This document shows positions 5,372 to 12,904 of a stretch of DNA of 13,680 nt, piece by piece. The notes below the pieces were generated by a model that ran no database searches, was not told the origin of the DNA, and was given only the letters and a program-made list of their open reading frames with translations. Numbering within the stretch: position 1 is the stretch's first letter; every line of letters starts with the position of its first letter. The stretch comes from SP202 sp036339395. GTDB lineage: Bacteria; Planctomycetota; Phycisphaerae; Phycisphaerales; SM1A02. The stretch lies in the NCBI GenBank assembly GCA_036339395.1, contig JAYZBD010000009.1, positions 1 through 13,680 of the forward strand, in the 5' to 3' direction. The position numbers and the translations under genes were made by a program.

Positions 5372-5590
5372 TCAGTGACCACAGCCACCATGTCCGCAGG
5401 CACATCCAGGCCCCATGGGCGACGTTGACCCGGTTCGTTTCGCCGTATCAACCTGGAAGGTGCTCTGGGTCCGCTTGAAGAGGCGACCCGTTCCTTCAGG
5501 ATCCTCGACGGGATCATCTGCCGCAGACATCGTGCGAAGCAGTGTCAGGCTGCTGCCATCGTCGTCGCAGGTGTACTCGTAGAGAGGCAT
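5372..5590 (-). CDS. FmdB-like small protein with degenerate zinc ribbon
   Basis: A 72-residue protein beginning MPLYEYTC, the signature start of FmdB-family putative regulatory zinc ribbons. In that family the sequence continues CxxCG and later a second CxxC. Here the first pair is reduced to Cys8 followed by DDDG, and the expected second knuckle is replaced by PVEDPEGTG, so the usual zinc site cannot form. The middle (RLFKRTQSTFQV) keeps the family's basic segment before a flexible tail. The tail ends in GCACGHGGCGH, a Cys/His cluster that could bind metal on its own. It begins 22 bases after the pgi stop with no clear Shine-Dalgarno, so translation may be coupled to pgi. No experimentally settled role is known for the family, and none is assigned here. 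Confidence 0.68.
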   Translation of the reverse strand: MPLYEYTCDDDGSSLTLLRTMSAADDPVEDPEGTGRLFKRTQSTFQVDTAKRTGSTSPMGPGCACGHGGCGH

Positions 5591-5611
5591 GCGTCGATGA
5601 TATCAGCCAGG

Positions 5612-6997
5612 TCAACCGAGCAGTTCATCAACACGAGTAATCCACTGGTCATAGCCTTCACGGCCCATCAGTCCGAAGGTGGCCTGCTTCCCGGTATCCA
5701 CCGCGGGTTGATCATATGGATCGATTCCAAGCATGTCGCCGGCCATGGCAGTGGCAACCTGCCAGAGCCAGATGAACTGCCCGATGGAAGGTGCATCAAG
5801 TCCGGGAAGTGAAATCGTGTAATGCGGTCGTTGCGATGTCGCCAGCGCGTACTCCGTTGCTCGCTGCTCAGCGCGCATGAGTTGCCCGAGATCACTCCGC
5901 TCAAGGTATTTCAGGGATTCCACTCCGAAGCGAGGAGGTATCTTCACGGTGTTCTCGTGCTCATCGAGTGTCACGAAGCCGACGACCTTGTCATCAGGGC
6001 CATCCCTGTAGAGTTGAACCTGGCTGTGCTGGTCCGTTGCCCCGAGCGACCTGATCGGTGTTGGTCCCATGTGCACGGGGTCACCTTTGCCCTGCCTGAG
6101 TTTGCCCAGGGATTCAGCCCAGAGTTGCCTGTACCAGTCTGCCAGCATTGCAAGTCGGTTCGAATAGGGCATCAGGACGTGGTTGTGACGCCCCCTCCTG
6201 GTCTGCTCAAGAAGCATCCAGGCCAGCCTGGCTGCAGGGTTTGCTGCTTCATCGGTGGCTCGAGAGGCTGAGTCCATTGCTGCGGCACCATCGAGCAGCC
6301 CGCCGATGTCAATGCCGCTCAGTGCTGCCGGGAAGAGCCCCACGGGTGACAGGACGCTGAAGCGACCGCCGACGCCATCTGGAATGGGAAGCGTGTCCCA
6401 CCCACGCTCATTGCAGAGCGTCCTGAGTGTTCCTCTCCGGGCATCCGTAGTGGCCACGATCCGTCCCATTTCAGTACCAGCCGACTTCAGCATGGAGTGC
6501 ACGATCAACAACTGTGCAGCAGTTTCGGCGGTCTCTCCGGACTTGCTGATTACGTTGAACAGGGTGTGCTCGAGCCCGGGATCGAGCCTGCGGACTTCCT
6601 GGAGGACCGGGCCGACGAAATCCGGATCAATATTGTCCAGGACGAAGAGTCGCGGTCCACCCCGCTCCTCATCGGGGAGCAGGTTCCAGGTGAGCGGTCG
6701 GAGGGCGGCATGGAGCGCTATCGTGCCCAGTGCACTTCCCCCGATTCCGAGGACCACGATCGTCTTTACGTCCCTGTGCTTGTGCACCAGGTTGGAGACT
6801 GCTTCAAGGTGCGTGCTGCGCATCGGGTCAAGGGGAAGGTTACGCCAGCCAGCCATGCCTTGACCTGCTGTTGCGTTTACACGCTCGATTGTTCCGGCAA
6901 CCGTATTCCGGCTGGATTCAAGTTCGGCTGGCGAAACACCAGCAACTCCGAGGCGTTCCTCAGTGCAACCTGCAAGGTCGAGTCGAATCTGGTCCAT
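5612..6997 (-). CDS. pgi: glucose-6-phosphate isomerase
   Basis: Interconverts glucose 6-phosphate and fructose 6-phosphate in glycolysis and gluconeogenesis, in the cytoplasm. The 461-residue length matches the shorter bacterial PGI class. SIS-fold landmarks are intact: GIGGSALG (84-91), SKSGETAET (151-159) for phosphate binding, and DGVGGRFSVLSPVGL (207-221). The expected catalytic residues are visible: Glu295 in QLWAESLGK, His324 in GATDQHS, and Lys437 in DQPAVDTGK. It starts 9 bases after the gamma-lyase stop, on the same strand and without a strong Shine-Dalgarno, so it is probably translated by coupling within the operon. Finding it beside cysteine-synthesis genes is unusual; a functional link is not obvious and co-transcription may be incidental. 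Assignment is firm. Confidence 0.95.
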   Translation of the reverse strand: MDQIRLDLAGCTEERLGVAGVSPAELESSRNTVAGTIERVNATAGQGMAGWRNLPLDPMRSTHLEAVSNLVHKHRDVKTIVVLGIGGSALGTIALHAALRPLTWNLLPDEERGGPRLFVLDNIDPDFVGPVLQEVRRLDPGLEHTLFNVISKSGETAETAAQLLIVHSMLKSAGTEMGRIVATTDARRGTLRTLCNERGWDTLPIPDGVGGRFSVLSPVGLFPAALSGIDIGGLLDGAAAMDSASRATDEAANPAARLAWMLLEQTRRGRHNHVLMPYSNRLAMLADWYRQLWAESLGKLRQGKGDPVHMGPTPIRSLGATDQHSQVQLYRDGPDDKVVGFVTLDEHENTVKIPPRFGVESLKYLERSDLGQLMRAEQRATEYALATSQRPHYTISLPGLDAPSIGQFIWLWQVATAMAGDMLGIDPYDQPAVDTGKQATFGLMGREGYDQWITRVDELLG

Positions 6998-7006
6998 GCT
7001 CGAAGT

Positions 7007-8212
7007 CTAGCCCACGGCCTTCAAAGCGGCATCAAGATCGGCCTGGAGATCCTCAATGTCCTCGATGCCGACCGAGATACGTACGAGGGAATCACTGATT
7101 CCAAGTAGTTCTCGGTCCTTCTGTTCCATCGAGGCATGGGTCATGATGGCCGGATGATTCACCAGTGATTCAACACCACCAAGTGATTCAGCAAGGGTGA
7201 AGATGGAGAGGGTTTCGAGAAATCGCCGCGTTCCAGCCAGGTCGGTGTCGAGGACGATCGTGATCATTCCTCCGCCGGCAGGGGACCCATCCAATTTCAT
7301 CTGTTGCTGGGCAAGTTCGTGCTGTGGGTGGCTGGACAGTCCCGGGTAGATCACCTGGCCGACACGGTCATGCTGCTCGAGTTGTTCTGCGATCGCCTGG
7401 GCTGCCTTGCAGTGTTGCCGCATCCGCACGGCGAGCGTCTTCATGCCGCGAAGCATCAAGTAGGAATCAAACGGCCCGAGCACGGATCCGATGGAGTTCT
7501 GGTGAAAACGAACCCGCTCAGCCAGTGCCGGGTTGCCTGCTACAAGGAAGCCGCCGACGCAATCACTGTGTCCTCCGAGGTACTTCGTCCCCGAGTGCAT
7601 CACCAGGTCGAAGCCCACATCAAGCGGCTTCTGGAGCATTGGCGAGCAGAAGGTGTTGTCGCAGGCCGAGAGAATCCCTCGTGCTCGTGCCTCTGTTGCA
7701 ATCACCTCCAGGTTCGCGAGTTTCAACATCGGGTTCGTTGGAGTTTCAACCCAGACCAGCCGAGTCCTGTCGGTCAAGGCATCCTGGAGTGCATCGGGAT
7801 CAGCAGGATCGACAAATGTGAACTTGAGATCCTGGGACCTCATCTTCACCTGCCTGAACAGTCGGTGTGTACCTCCGTAGAGGTCGTCCATGGCCACGAC
7901 ATGATCGCCGGATTCAAGCATGTCCAGTACGGTTGAGATGGCGGCAAGTCCGCTGGCAAATCCAAATCCCCCGCACGATGGATCTTCATCTTCGCGAACC
8001 GGGGTGCCTTCGAGCACTGCTATGCAACGTTCGGCTGCATAGCGTGTGGGATTGTGGCTTCGCGTGTATTCGTAGCCCTTGTGCTCTCCAGGTGATGACT
8101 GGGCATAGGTCGATGCAAGGTAGACAGGCGGCATGACAGCTCCCGTCAAGGGGCAAGGCTCTTGTCCACCATGGACGGCCTGGGTTCCTGGGCGATGGGA
8201 TGCGTGGTTCAT
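7007..8212 (-). CDS. cystathionine gamma-lyase (Cys/Met-metabolism PLP enzyme)
   Basis: PLP-dependent enzyme of the Cys/Met metabolism family, 401 residues, the usual length. Landmarks: YEYTRSHNPTR (47-57), with Tyr49 and Arg51 contacting the PLP phosphate of the neighbouring subunit; Asp185 in ACDNTF under the PLP ring; the Schiff-base Lys210 in HSGTKYLGGHSD; and ESLGGVESL (342-350) with NHPAIMTHAS after it. The family includes cystathionine gamma-synthase, gamma-lyase and methionine gamma-lyase, which sequence alone separates poorly. Its neighbour is a cystathionine beta-synthase, and the pair makes the most sense as reverse transsulfuration, in which this enzyme splits cystathionine to cysteine, 2-oxobutyrate and ammonia. 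It starts 12 bases after the beta-synthase stop with AGG close to the ATG, and pgi follows 9 bases after its own stop, indicating one operon. Confidence 0.88.
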   Translation of the reverse strand: MNHASHRPGTQAVHGGQEPCPLTGAVMPPVYLASTYAQSSPGEHKGYEYTRSHNPTRYAAERCIAVLEGTPVREDEDPSCGGFGFASGLAAISTVLDMLESGDHVVAMDDLYGGTHRLFRQVKMRSQDLKFTFVDPADPDALQDALTDRTRLVWVETPTNPMLKLANLEVIATEARARGILSACDNTFCSPMLQKPLDVGFDLVMHSGTKYLGGHSDCVGGFLVAGNPALAERVRFHQNSIGSVLGPFDSYLMLRGMKTLAVRMRQHCKAAQAIAEQLEQHDRVGQVIYPGLSSHPQHELAQQQMKLDGSPAGGGMITIVLDTDLAGTRRFLETLSIFTLAESLGGVESLVNHPAIMTHASMEQKDRELLGISDSLVRISVGIEDIEDLQADLDAALKAVG

Positions 8213-8223
8213 GGTGACCTGCT

Positions 8224-9639
8224 TCAGGAGGGCAGTTGCTTGCGAAGATAATTGATGAGATCCATACGGGTTATCAGTCCCAGGAACTTGCCGCCATCGA
8301 TCACGATCGCGACCTTGTCTGAGTTGAAGATAGGGAGCAGTTCATGAATGTCCGTCTCCGGCGAAACCGTCTGCAGTTTTCGTGTCATCACCTCTGCAAT
8401 CGGCGTATTGAAGGCATCCGTATCCTCCGCAACTGCAAGGAGAACATCGGATTCGTCAATGATGCCGCAGACGGTTGCATTGTCATCGATCACGGCTACC
8501 TGGCTGACGTCATAGAGTCGCATGAGTTTGAACGCCTGCAGGAGTGGCAGCGAGGGATTGACAGTCCAGTCCTCACCCCGAACATGGCGGCGAGCTATCA
8601 GGTCCCGAAGGTTCCCATGGCTGGGCCGATCAATGAAACCCTGGTCCAGCATCCAGAAATCATTGAACATCTTGTCGAGGTACTTTGCGCCGTTGTCGCA
8701 GACGAAAGTCACGACAGTCTTCGGTTCAGTCTGCTTTCGACACCATTCAAGAGATGCAGCAAGGAGCGTTCCGGTCGATGATCCGGCGAGGACCCCGTGT
8801 GCCTTCAGGAGTTCACGGGCTGCCATGAAGGCCTCCCGGTCATCGATGGGGATTGCCTCGTCGATGCCTTCCAGGTCGAGAATGTCAGGAACGAAATCCT
8901 CACCGATACCCTCGACCAGCCACAGACCGGGCTGTACAGTCCGCCCCTCGTTGACCAGTGGTGCCAGTACCGAACCGGCTGGATCGGCCAGGATGATCTG
9001 GATGTCGCTTTTCTGTTCGCGAAGATATTTCGACAGCCCGCTGATCGTTCCACCAGATCCAACCCCACAGACAACCGCATCGACCTCGCCACCTGTCTGT
9101 TCCCAGATTTCAAAGGCCGTCGTTTCCTTGTGAGCTTGTACATTCGCCTCGTTCGAGAACTGGTTGATGAAGAAGCCCCCGCATTCGGCTGCATATCGCC
9201 TGGCCACATCCTGGTAGTAGTCGGGATGCCCCTTCTCCACATCTGAACGGGCCATGATGACTTCTGCCCCCATGGCTCGAAGGTGAGATATCTTTCCTTC
9301 ACTCATCTTGTCGGGGACAACGACAGAGACCTTGTAGCCACGCTGTGTCCCTACAAGTGCAAGAGCAATTCCCGTGTTTCCAGCGGTTGCTTCCACGATG
9401 TGGCCACCAGGAGCAAGTTGTCCTCCCTGTTCCGCTGCATTGATCATCGAGATGGCGATTCGATCCTTGATCGAGTTGCCCGGATTGAGACATTCAAGCT
9501 TTGCAAGGAGCCGGCACGGCCCTGCGTCCAGCCGGTTGAGTTCGAGCATGGGGGTATTTCCCACCATGTCGAGGATGTCCGTATAGATCGGGGCCATGGC
9601 CCTCGGGGGCGTGGTGGGGGGTGTGGATGTGGGCTCCAT
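8224..9639 (-). CDS. cystathionine beta-synthase with C-terminal CBS-domain pair
   Basis: Condenses serine and homocysteine to cystathionine (PLP-dependent), the first step of reverse transsulfuration. The catalytic core spans about residues 15-330: PLP Lys58 in NPGNSIKDR, substrate loop TAGNTG (85-90), and phosphate-binding GSGGT (194-198). Two CBS domains follow at about 343-404 and 413-467 (ending FLGLITRMDLINYL); such pairs bind adenosyl ligands and often regulate activity. The heme-binding N-terminal domain of animal enzymes is absent. The domain pair favours beta-synthase over plain cysteine synthase. The start is uncertain: ATG 9639 gives a Pro/Thr-rich extension, while ATG 9597 (MAPIYTDILDMVG) fits the core better. 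AGGAGG lies about 18 bases before 9639, rather far. It is the first gene of the minus-strand run down to 5075. Confidence 0.9.
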   Translation of the reverse strand: MEPTSTPPTTPPRAMAPIYTDILDMVGNTPMLELNRLDAGPCRLLAKLECLNPGNSIKDRIAISMINAAEQGGQLAPGGHIVEATAGNTGIALALVGTQRGYKVSVVVPDKMSEGKISHLRAMGAEVIMARSDVEKGHPDYYQDVARRYAAECGGFFINQFSNEANVQAHKETTAFEIWEQTGGEVDAVVCGVGSGGTISGLSKYLREQKSDIQIILADPAGSVLAPLVNEGRTVQPGLWLVEGIGEDFVPDILDLEGIDEAIPIDDREAFMAARELLKAHGVLAGSSTGTLLAASLEWCRKQTEPKTVVTFVCDNGAKYLDKMFNDFWMLDQGFIDRPSHGNLRDLIARRHVRGEDWTVNPSLPLLQAFKLMRLYDVSQVAVIDDNATVCGIIDESDVLLAVAEDTDAFNTPIAEVMTRKLQTVSPETDIHELLPIFNSDKVAIVIDGGKFLGLITRMDLINYLRKQLPS

Positions 9640-9698
9640 CGCCCCGATTCTATCCTGCCTCCTGCTTCAACGCGATGGCAGGCGAAACCATCATCGAC

Positions 9699-9738
9699 CA
9701 AAAAGAACAGTCGCCTTCTCCTGGGGAGAAGGCGACTG
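9699..9738 (-). terminator. Rho-independent terminator after prepilin copy 1
   Basis: CAGTCGCCTTCTCC (9708-9721) is perfectly complementary to 9725-9738 over a 3-base loop. On the minus strand the stem is followed by TTCTTTTTGG (9707 down to 9698). It lies 39 bases after the stop of the prepilin gene at 9777 and separates it from the beta-synthase operon starting at 9639. Confidence 0.9.
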
Positions 9739-9776
9739 GGTCAAATCGTGCAGTGGGCAGGAAATGCCCAGGGTAC

Positions 9777-11012
9777 TTATTCGGCGATCACATCCCGACC
9801 ATGGGTGAGTCCACCCGAGGTATGGGTGTGGCCAGACCAGTTGCCCCAGTCCGTACGGCACTCGACGAAGAAGCCATTTTCGCCATCACCAGCAACGCCA
9901 CGGTGCCAGAGGCCCTTGTAGCCGGCCAGTGCCCCGGTGGAATCATTGCCGTCTGCCACGACGTAGTCGTGCTTCTCGGCCAACTGGCACTCGATCATGT
10001 CGACATGGCCGTCGACGAAGACAGCCACGGGAGCAGATCGCCATGAAGCGTTGAAGTAGTTGGGATAGCAACCCTGGTAGGACCATGAATTTCCGGCGTC
10101 ATGGTAGTCGTATTCCGAATCAGCCCAACGAGGTCCACATTCCCCGGTCGTGAGGTTCTGCAGCCAATGTGTTTCCATCAACGCAGTCTTCAGGCTTGAG
10201 TACTTGGACTGTCCGCCCGTGGCAGGTCGGAAACCACCAGCGATCGCCATTGGATCGGTGAAGGCTTCAGTTGGATCTTCGTCTTCCCTGGGGTTGCGGT
10301 AGCAGTGTGGATTCACCATGTTCGGAGGTGAGAAAGCATAGGACGAAGGCTGGAGCAGCAGTGGGATATCAAGGACGTCGCCACCGACGTAGGATGTCGT
10401 GCACATCGTGCCATCATCATCCCAGCAACGTTGAAGTTGGCGCTGGATGATTCGATCCTTTGGAGCCCAATATGCCTTGTGGTAGCACTTGTCTTCCATG
10501 TATTCGGAAACCTGCCTCGAGTTGGGGAAACGCCATGTGCCGACACGTGCAAGATCACGCGTCGATACGGTCAATCCCTCGCCGTAGCAGTACGGGACGA
10601 TGTGGTCAACATCAAATGTAAACCAGTGACCACCACCATCGGTTTCACAGGGCTGGATGCCCGGCGTGATCGTTGTCTTGCCACCTGGGCCACTCTGTCC
10701 GCCGGAGTAGTACCGACCCAGCCACTGGTTGAGGGCACCCTGTGCAGTCATACCAGTCCAGGACCCATCAGGGCCCGAGGCAAGGTTTTCCGGGCAACTC
10801 CCTGTGAAGGGCTTGCCCTTGTGGTCGAGTTCGAAGAGATCGCAGGCTGTCTTGACGTTACGAATATTGCTCTTCGACTGCCCGATCTTGGCATTGTCAC
10901 GTGCTCGTGAAATGGCTGGAAGGAGTATGCCTACCAACAGTGCGATGATGGAAATCACCACCATCAACTCGACGAGTGTGAAACCGTGAAGTGTTTTCTT
11001 CTTCAGATGCAT
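9777..11012 (-). CDS. prepilin-like secreted protein, copy 1
   Basis: Type II/IV pseudopilin-like precursor of 411 residues. The N-terminus MHLKKKTLHG is followed by FTLVELMVVISIIALLVGIL, the type III signal cleaved after Gly10 by prepilin peptidase, with Glu at mature position 5 and a hydrophobic helix. A large Trp/Tyr/Cys-rich globular part follows, far longer than a typical major pilin. Near the C-terminus SWRSAPVAVFVDGHVD aligns with the planctomycete H-X9-DG motif, but His is replaced by Trp. About 70 residues follow, ending GRDVIAE. Twelve cysteines lie after the cleavage site, nine shared with copy 2, suggesting disulfides outside the cell. The frame is open to 11330, but ATG 11012 is chosen because it gives the canonical leader and has AGAGGA 8-10 bases upstream. 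It is followed by its own terminator. A surface or secretion-linked role is inferred; exact function is unknown. Confidence 0.85.
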   Translation of the reverse strand: MHLKKKTLHGFTLVELMVVISIIALLVGILLPAISRARDNAKIGQSKSNIRNVKTACDLFELDHKGKPFTGSCPENLASGPDGSWTGMTAQGALNQWLGRYYSGGQSGPGGKTTITPGIQPCETDGGGHWFTFDVDHIVPYCYGEGLTVSTRDLARVGTWRFPNSRQVSEYMEDKCYHKAYWAPKDRIIQRQLQRCWDDDGTMCTTSYVGGDVLDIPLLLQPSSYAFSPPNMVNPHCYRNPREDEDPTEAFTDPMAIAGGFRPATGGQSKYSSLKTALMETHWLQNLTTGECGPRWADSEYDYHDAGNSWSYQGCYPNYFNASWRSAPVAVFVDGHVDMIECQLAEKHDYVVADGNDSTGALAGYKGLWHRGVAGDGENGFFVECRTDWGNWSGHTHTSGGLTHGRDVIAE

Positions 11013-11471
11013 CGATGCGTTCCTCTTCAGTTCAATTCTGGAATCATGTCCTGGACATGGCGTATCGGATCTCCTGCCCGATCTGGAACAGGATAGGTTG
11101 AATTCCCAACTCCTAGACCGGAAATAGCCTTCTTTCTGGCGTTTCCTTCGATACGCCGGCAGCTTGGGGTGACTGAAACAAGGGGAGAGACTGCTTATTC
11201 CACCCCTGGAGCGGGCCTTGTAGAAATGGGACCAGGATGCCGCTCCATGTCTTTGGCCTTGGAAATGTCTTTCCAAGCCTGCTCCACCCAATTGATGGTC
11301 CAAAAACGGCTGGAAGCAACAAAAATACATCCCAGAGCCTGAAATAGCGTTTCGCCCTCATCAGAGCGTCATTTGCATCCCCTGGCCCCAACCAGCCACT
11401 CAAAGGGGATAGAGGTGAATCAACATCCGATGTGTGCCGCCGGTCCTGCCATCGAAGGAACGCACGGGGGC
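11013..11471. other. 459-base gap between prepilin copies 1 and 2
   Basis: I see no gene, no prepilin remnant and no convincing terminator for copy 2. Two dyads stand out: CTTGGAAA/TTTCCAAG (11258-11265, 11270-11277, 4-base loop) and CATGTCC/GGACATG (11045-11051, 11053-11059). The upstream part of the copy-1 frame is open here by chance, to 11330, without recognisable protein features. T-runs on the minus strand near 11325 and 11305 lack strong stems before them. Confidence 0.5.
11045..11059. promoter_or_regulatory. 15-base palindrome upstream of prepilin copy 1
   Basis: CATGTCC and GGACATG flank a single base, a perfect dyad of the size expected for a dimeric regulator site. It lies 33-47 bases before the copy-1 ATG, within the expected promoter or leader zone. 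No matching palindrome was noticed before copy 2. Function is inferred from position and symmetry. Confidence 0.3.
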
Positions 11472-12713
11472 CTATTCGGCGAGTACGTCCCGGCCCTGGG
11501 TGATTCCACCTGAAGAGTGGGTGTGGCCAGACCAGTTGCCCCAGTCGGTGCGGCACTCGACGAAGAAGCCATTCTCGCCATCGCCGGCGACACCACGGTG
11601 CCAGAGGCCCTTGTAGCCGGCCAGTGCACCGGTGGAATCATTGCCGTCTGCCACGACGTAGTCGTGCTTCTCGGCTTCCTGGCACTCGATCATGTCGACA
11701 TGGCCATCGACGAAGATCGCCACGGGGGCGGAACGCCATGAGGCGTTGAAGTAGTTGGGGTAGCACCCGTTGTACGACCAGGAATCATCGTCGCCTGATC
11801 CGCTTGGTACATGGTAGTTGTACGTTGCGTCTTCCCATCGGGGGCCACACTCTCCCGTGGTGAGGTTCTGCAGCCAGTGTGTTTCCATCAGTGAGGTCTT
11901 CAGGCTCGAATACTTCGCCTGGGCCACGGTTGCAGCTCTGAAACCACTGGGGAAGGACATGGGATCTGCAAAGGCCTCGATGGGATCTTCCTCCCCGTTG
12001 GGTTGTCGGTAGACGTTCGGGTGGACCAGGTTGGGTGGCGAGTATGCATAACTCGATGGTTGCAGGTGATGCGGGATGTCGAGTACGCCTTCGTCACCGA
12101 AGTGTGTCGTGGAACACATGGTGCCATCGTCATCCCAGCACTGTTGAAGTGCACGTTGAATGATTCGATCCTTTGGAGCCCAGAAGGTCTTGTGGTAGCA
12201 CTTGTCATCCATGTATTCGGCGATCTGGCGGGTGTTGGGGAAACGCCACGTGCCCAGTCGGGCAAAGCCGCGGTTGGATGTCGTCAGGCCTTCACCGAAG
12301 CAGTAGGGCGCGACGTGGTCGGCGTGCGTTGTGAACTCGTGCCAACCGTGATCACCCTCACAGGCATGGACGCCGGGGAGGATGGTCAACTTGTTTCCAG
12401 CGCCACCCTGGCTCCCGGACCAGTACCGACTTCGCCAGAGGGAATATGCATTGTCGATAGTCAATCCAGTCCATGAACCATCCGGCCCTGAGGCGAGGTT
12501 TTCAGGACTCCCGGTCCAGAGTTGACCACCATGATCCATTTCATAGAGATCTGTAGCTGCCTTGACATTGCGGATGTTGCTCTTTGACTGCCCGATCTTG
12601 GCGTTGTCTCGTGCTCGAGATATTGCCGGCAGCAGGATGCCCACCAGCAGGGCGATGATGGAGATCACCACCATCAACTCGACCAGGGTGAAGGCATTCG
12701 TTCGGCGTGTCAT
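11472..12713 (-). CDS. prepilin-like secreted protein, copy 2
   Basis: Paralogue of the preceding gene, 413 residues. The block FTLVELMVVISIIALLVGIL and the following SRARDNAKIGQSKSNIRNVK are identical to copy 1. The residue before the cleavage site is Ala (MTRRTNA|FTLVE) rather than Gly, which prepilin peptidases tolerate less in classical systems but which I recall as not rare in planctomycetes. The central part differs considerably (NAYSLWRSRYWSGSQGG, an extra VPSGSGDDDSW loop), while the last 94 residues differ from copy 1 at only 6 positions. The Trp variant of the H-X9-DG motif is present (SWRSAPVAIFVDGHVD). Nine cysteines are conserved with copy 1. The start is ATG 12713, with GGAAG 9 bases upstream; an open frame runs to 12767 but adds nothing leader-like. 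I see no clear terminator after its stop. Confidence 0.85.
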   Translation of the reverse strand: MTRRTNAFTLVELMVVISIIALLVGILLPAISRARDNAKIGQSKSNIRNVKAATDLYEMDHGGQLWTGSPENLASGPDGSWTGLTIDNAYSLWRSRYWSGSQGGAGNKLTILPGVHACEGDHGWHEFTTHADHVAPYCFGEGLTTSNRGFARLGTWRFPNTRQIAEYMDDKCYHKTFWAPKDRIIQRALQQCWDDDGTMCSTTHFGDEGVLDIPHHLQPSSYAYSPPNLVHPNVYRQPNGEEDPIEAFADPMSFPSGFRAATVAQAKYSSLKTSLMETHWLQNLTTGECGPRWEDATYNYHVPSGSGDDDSWSYNGCYPNYFNASWRSAPVAIFVDGHVDMIECQEAEKHDYVVADGNDSTGALAGYKGLWHRGVAGDGENGFFVECRTDWGNWSGHTHSSGGITQGRDVLAE

Positions 12714-12763
12714 TCGTCGGATCTTCCAAGTGGCTTGTGCAGGTCGATTCCTGTCACGATTCC

Positions 12764-12792
12764 ACAATCGATCTTCCGTGCCTGGATGTCAA
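12764..12792 (-). promoter_or_regulatory. possible promoter for prepilin copy 2
   Basis: On the minus strand a perfect -35 box TTGACA (12792-12787) is followed after 17 bases by GATTGT (12769-12764), which matches only three of six -10 positions. It would start transcription about 45 bases before the copy-2 ATG. Spacing is ideal but the -10 is weak, and promoter rules in this phylum are poorly known. Confidence 0.3.
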
Positions 12793-12843
12793 CAGGGAAT
12801 CAGGCCTTCCTCAGTTTGATTCGCCAATATCCCACAAGGGGCA

Positions 12844-12873
12844 TGAAACAGGCCGCCCCGGGGGGCGGCCTGT
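12844..12873 (-). terminator. probable terminator after prepilin copy 3
   Basis: ACAGGCCGCCC (12848-12858) is perfectly complementary to 12863-12873 over a 4-base loop: an 11-pair, very GC-rich stem. On the minus strand only a short T-run (TTTC) follows. It lies 31 bases after the stop of copy 3, much like the terminator after copy 1. Confidence 0.65.
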
Positions 12874-12904
12874 CAAGGAGTTGCATTTGAACACGAGGGT
12901 GTAC

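Noticed and set aside
6497..7108. 203-codon plus-strand frame opposite pgi
   Set aside because: Complement of a pgi segment with intact motifs; shadow frame.
9647..9680. TAGAAT (minus, 9652-9647) as -10 for the beta-synthase operon
   Set aside because: The only -35-like hexamer, TTGAAG, is just 12 bases away, too close; it would also imply a nearly leaderless transcript.
9283..9921. 212-codon plus-strand frame across the start of the beta-synthase and the prepilin end
   Set aside because: It is antisense to two well-supported genes and passes through the terminator stem.
11013..11330. N-terminal extension of prepilin copy 1 to ATG 11330
   Set aside because: It would put 106 unrelated residues before a canonical prepilin leader; ATG 11012 has the Shine-Dalgarno and the proper leader.
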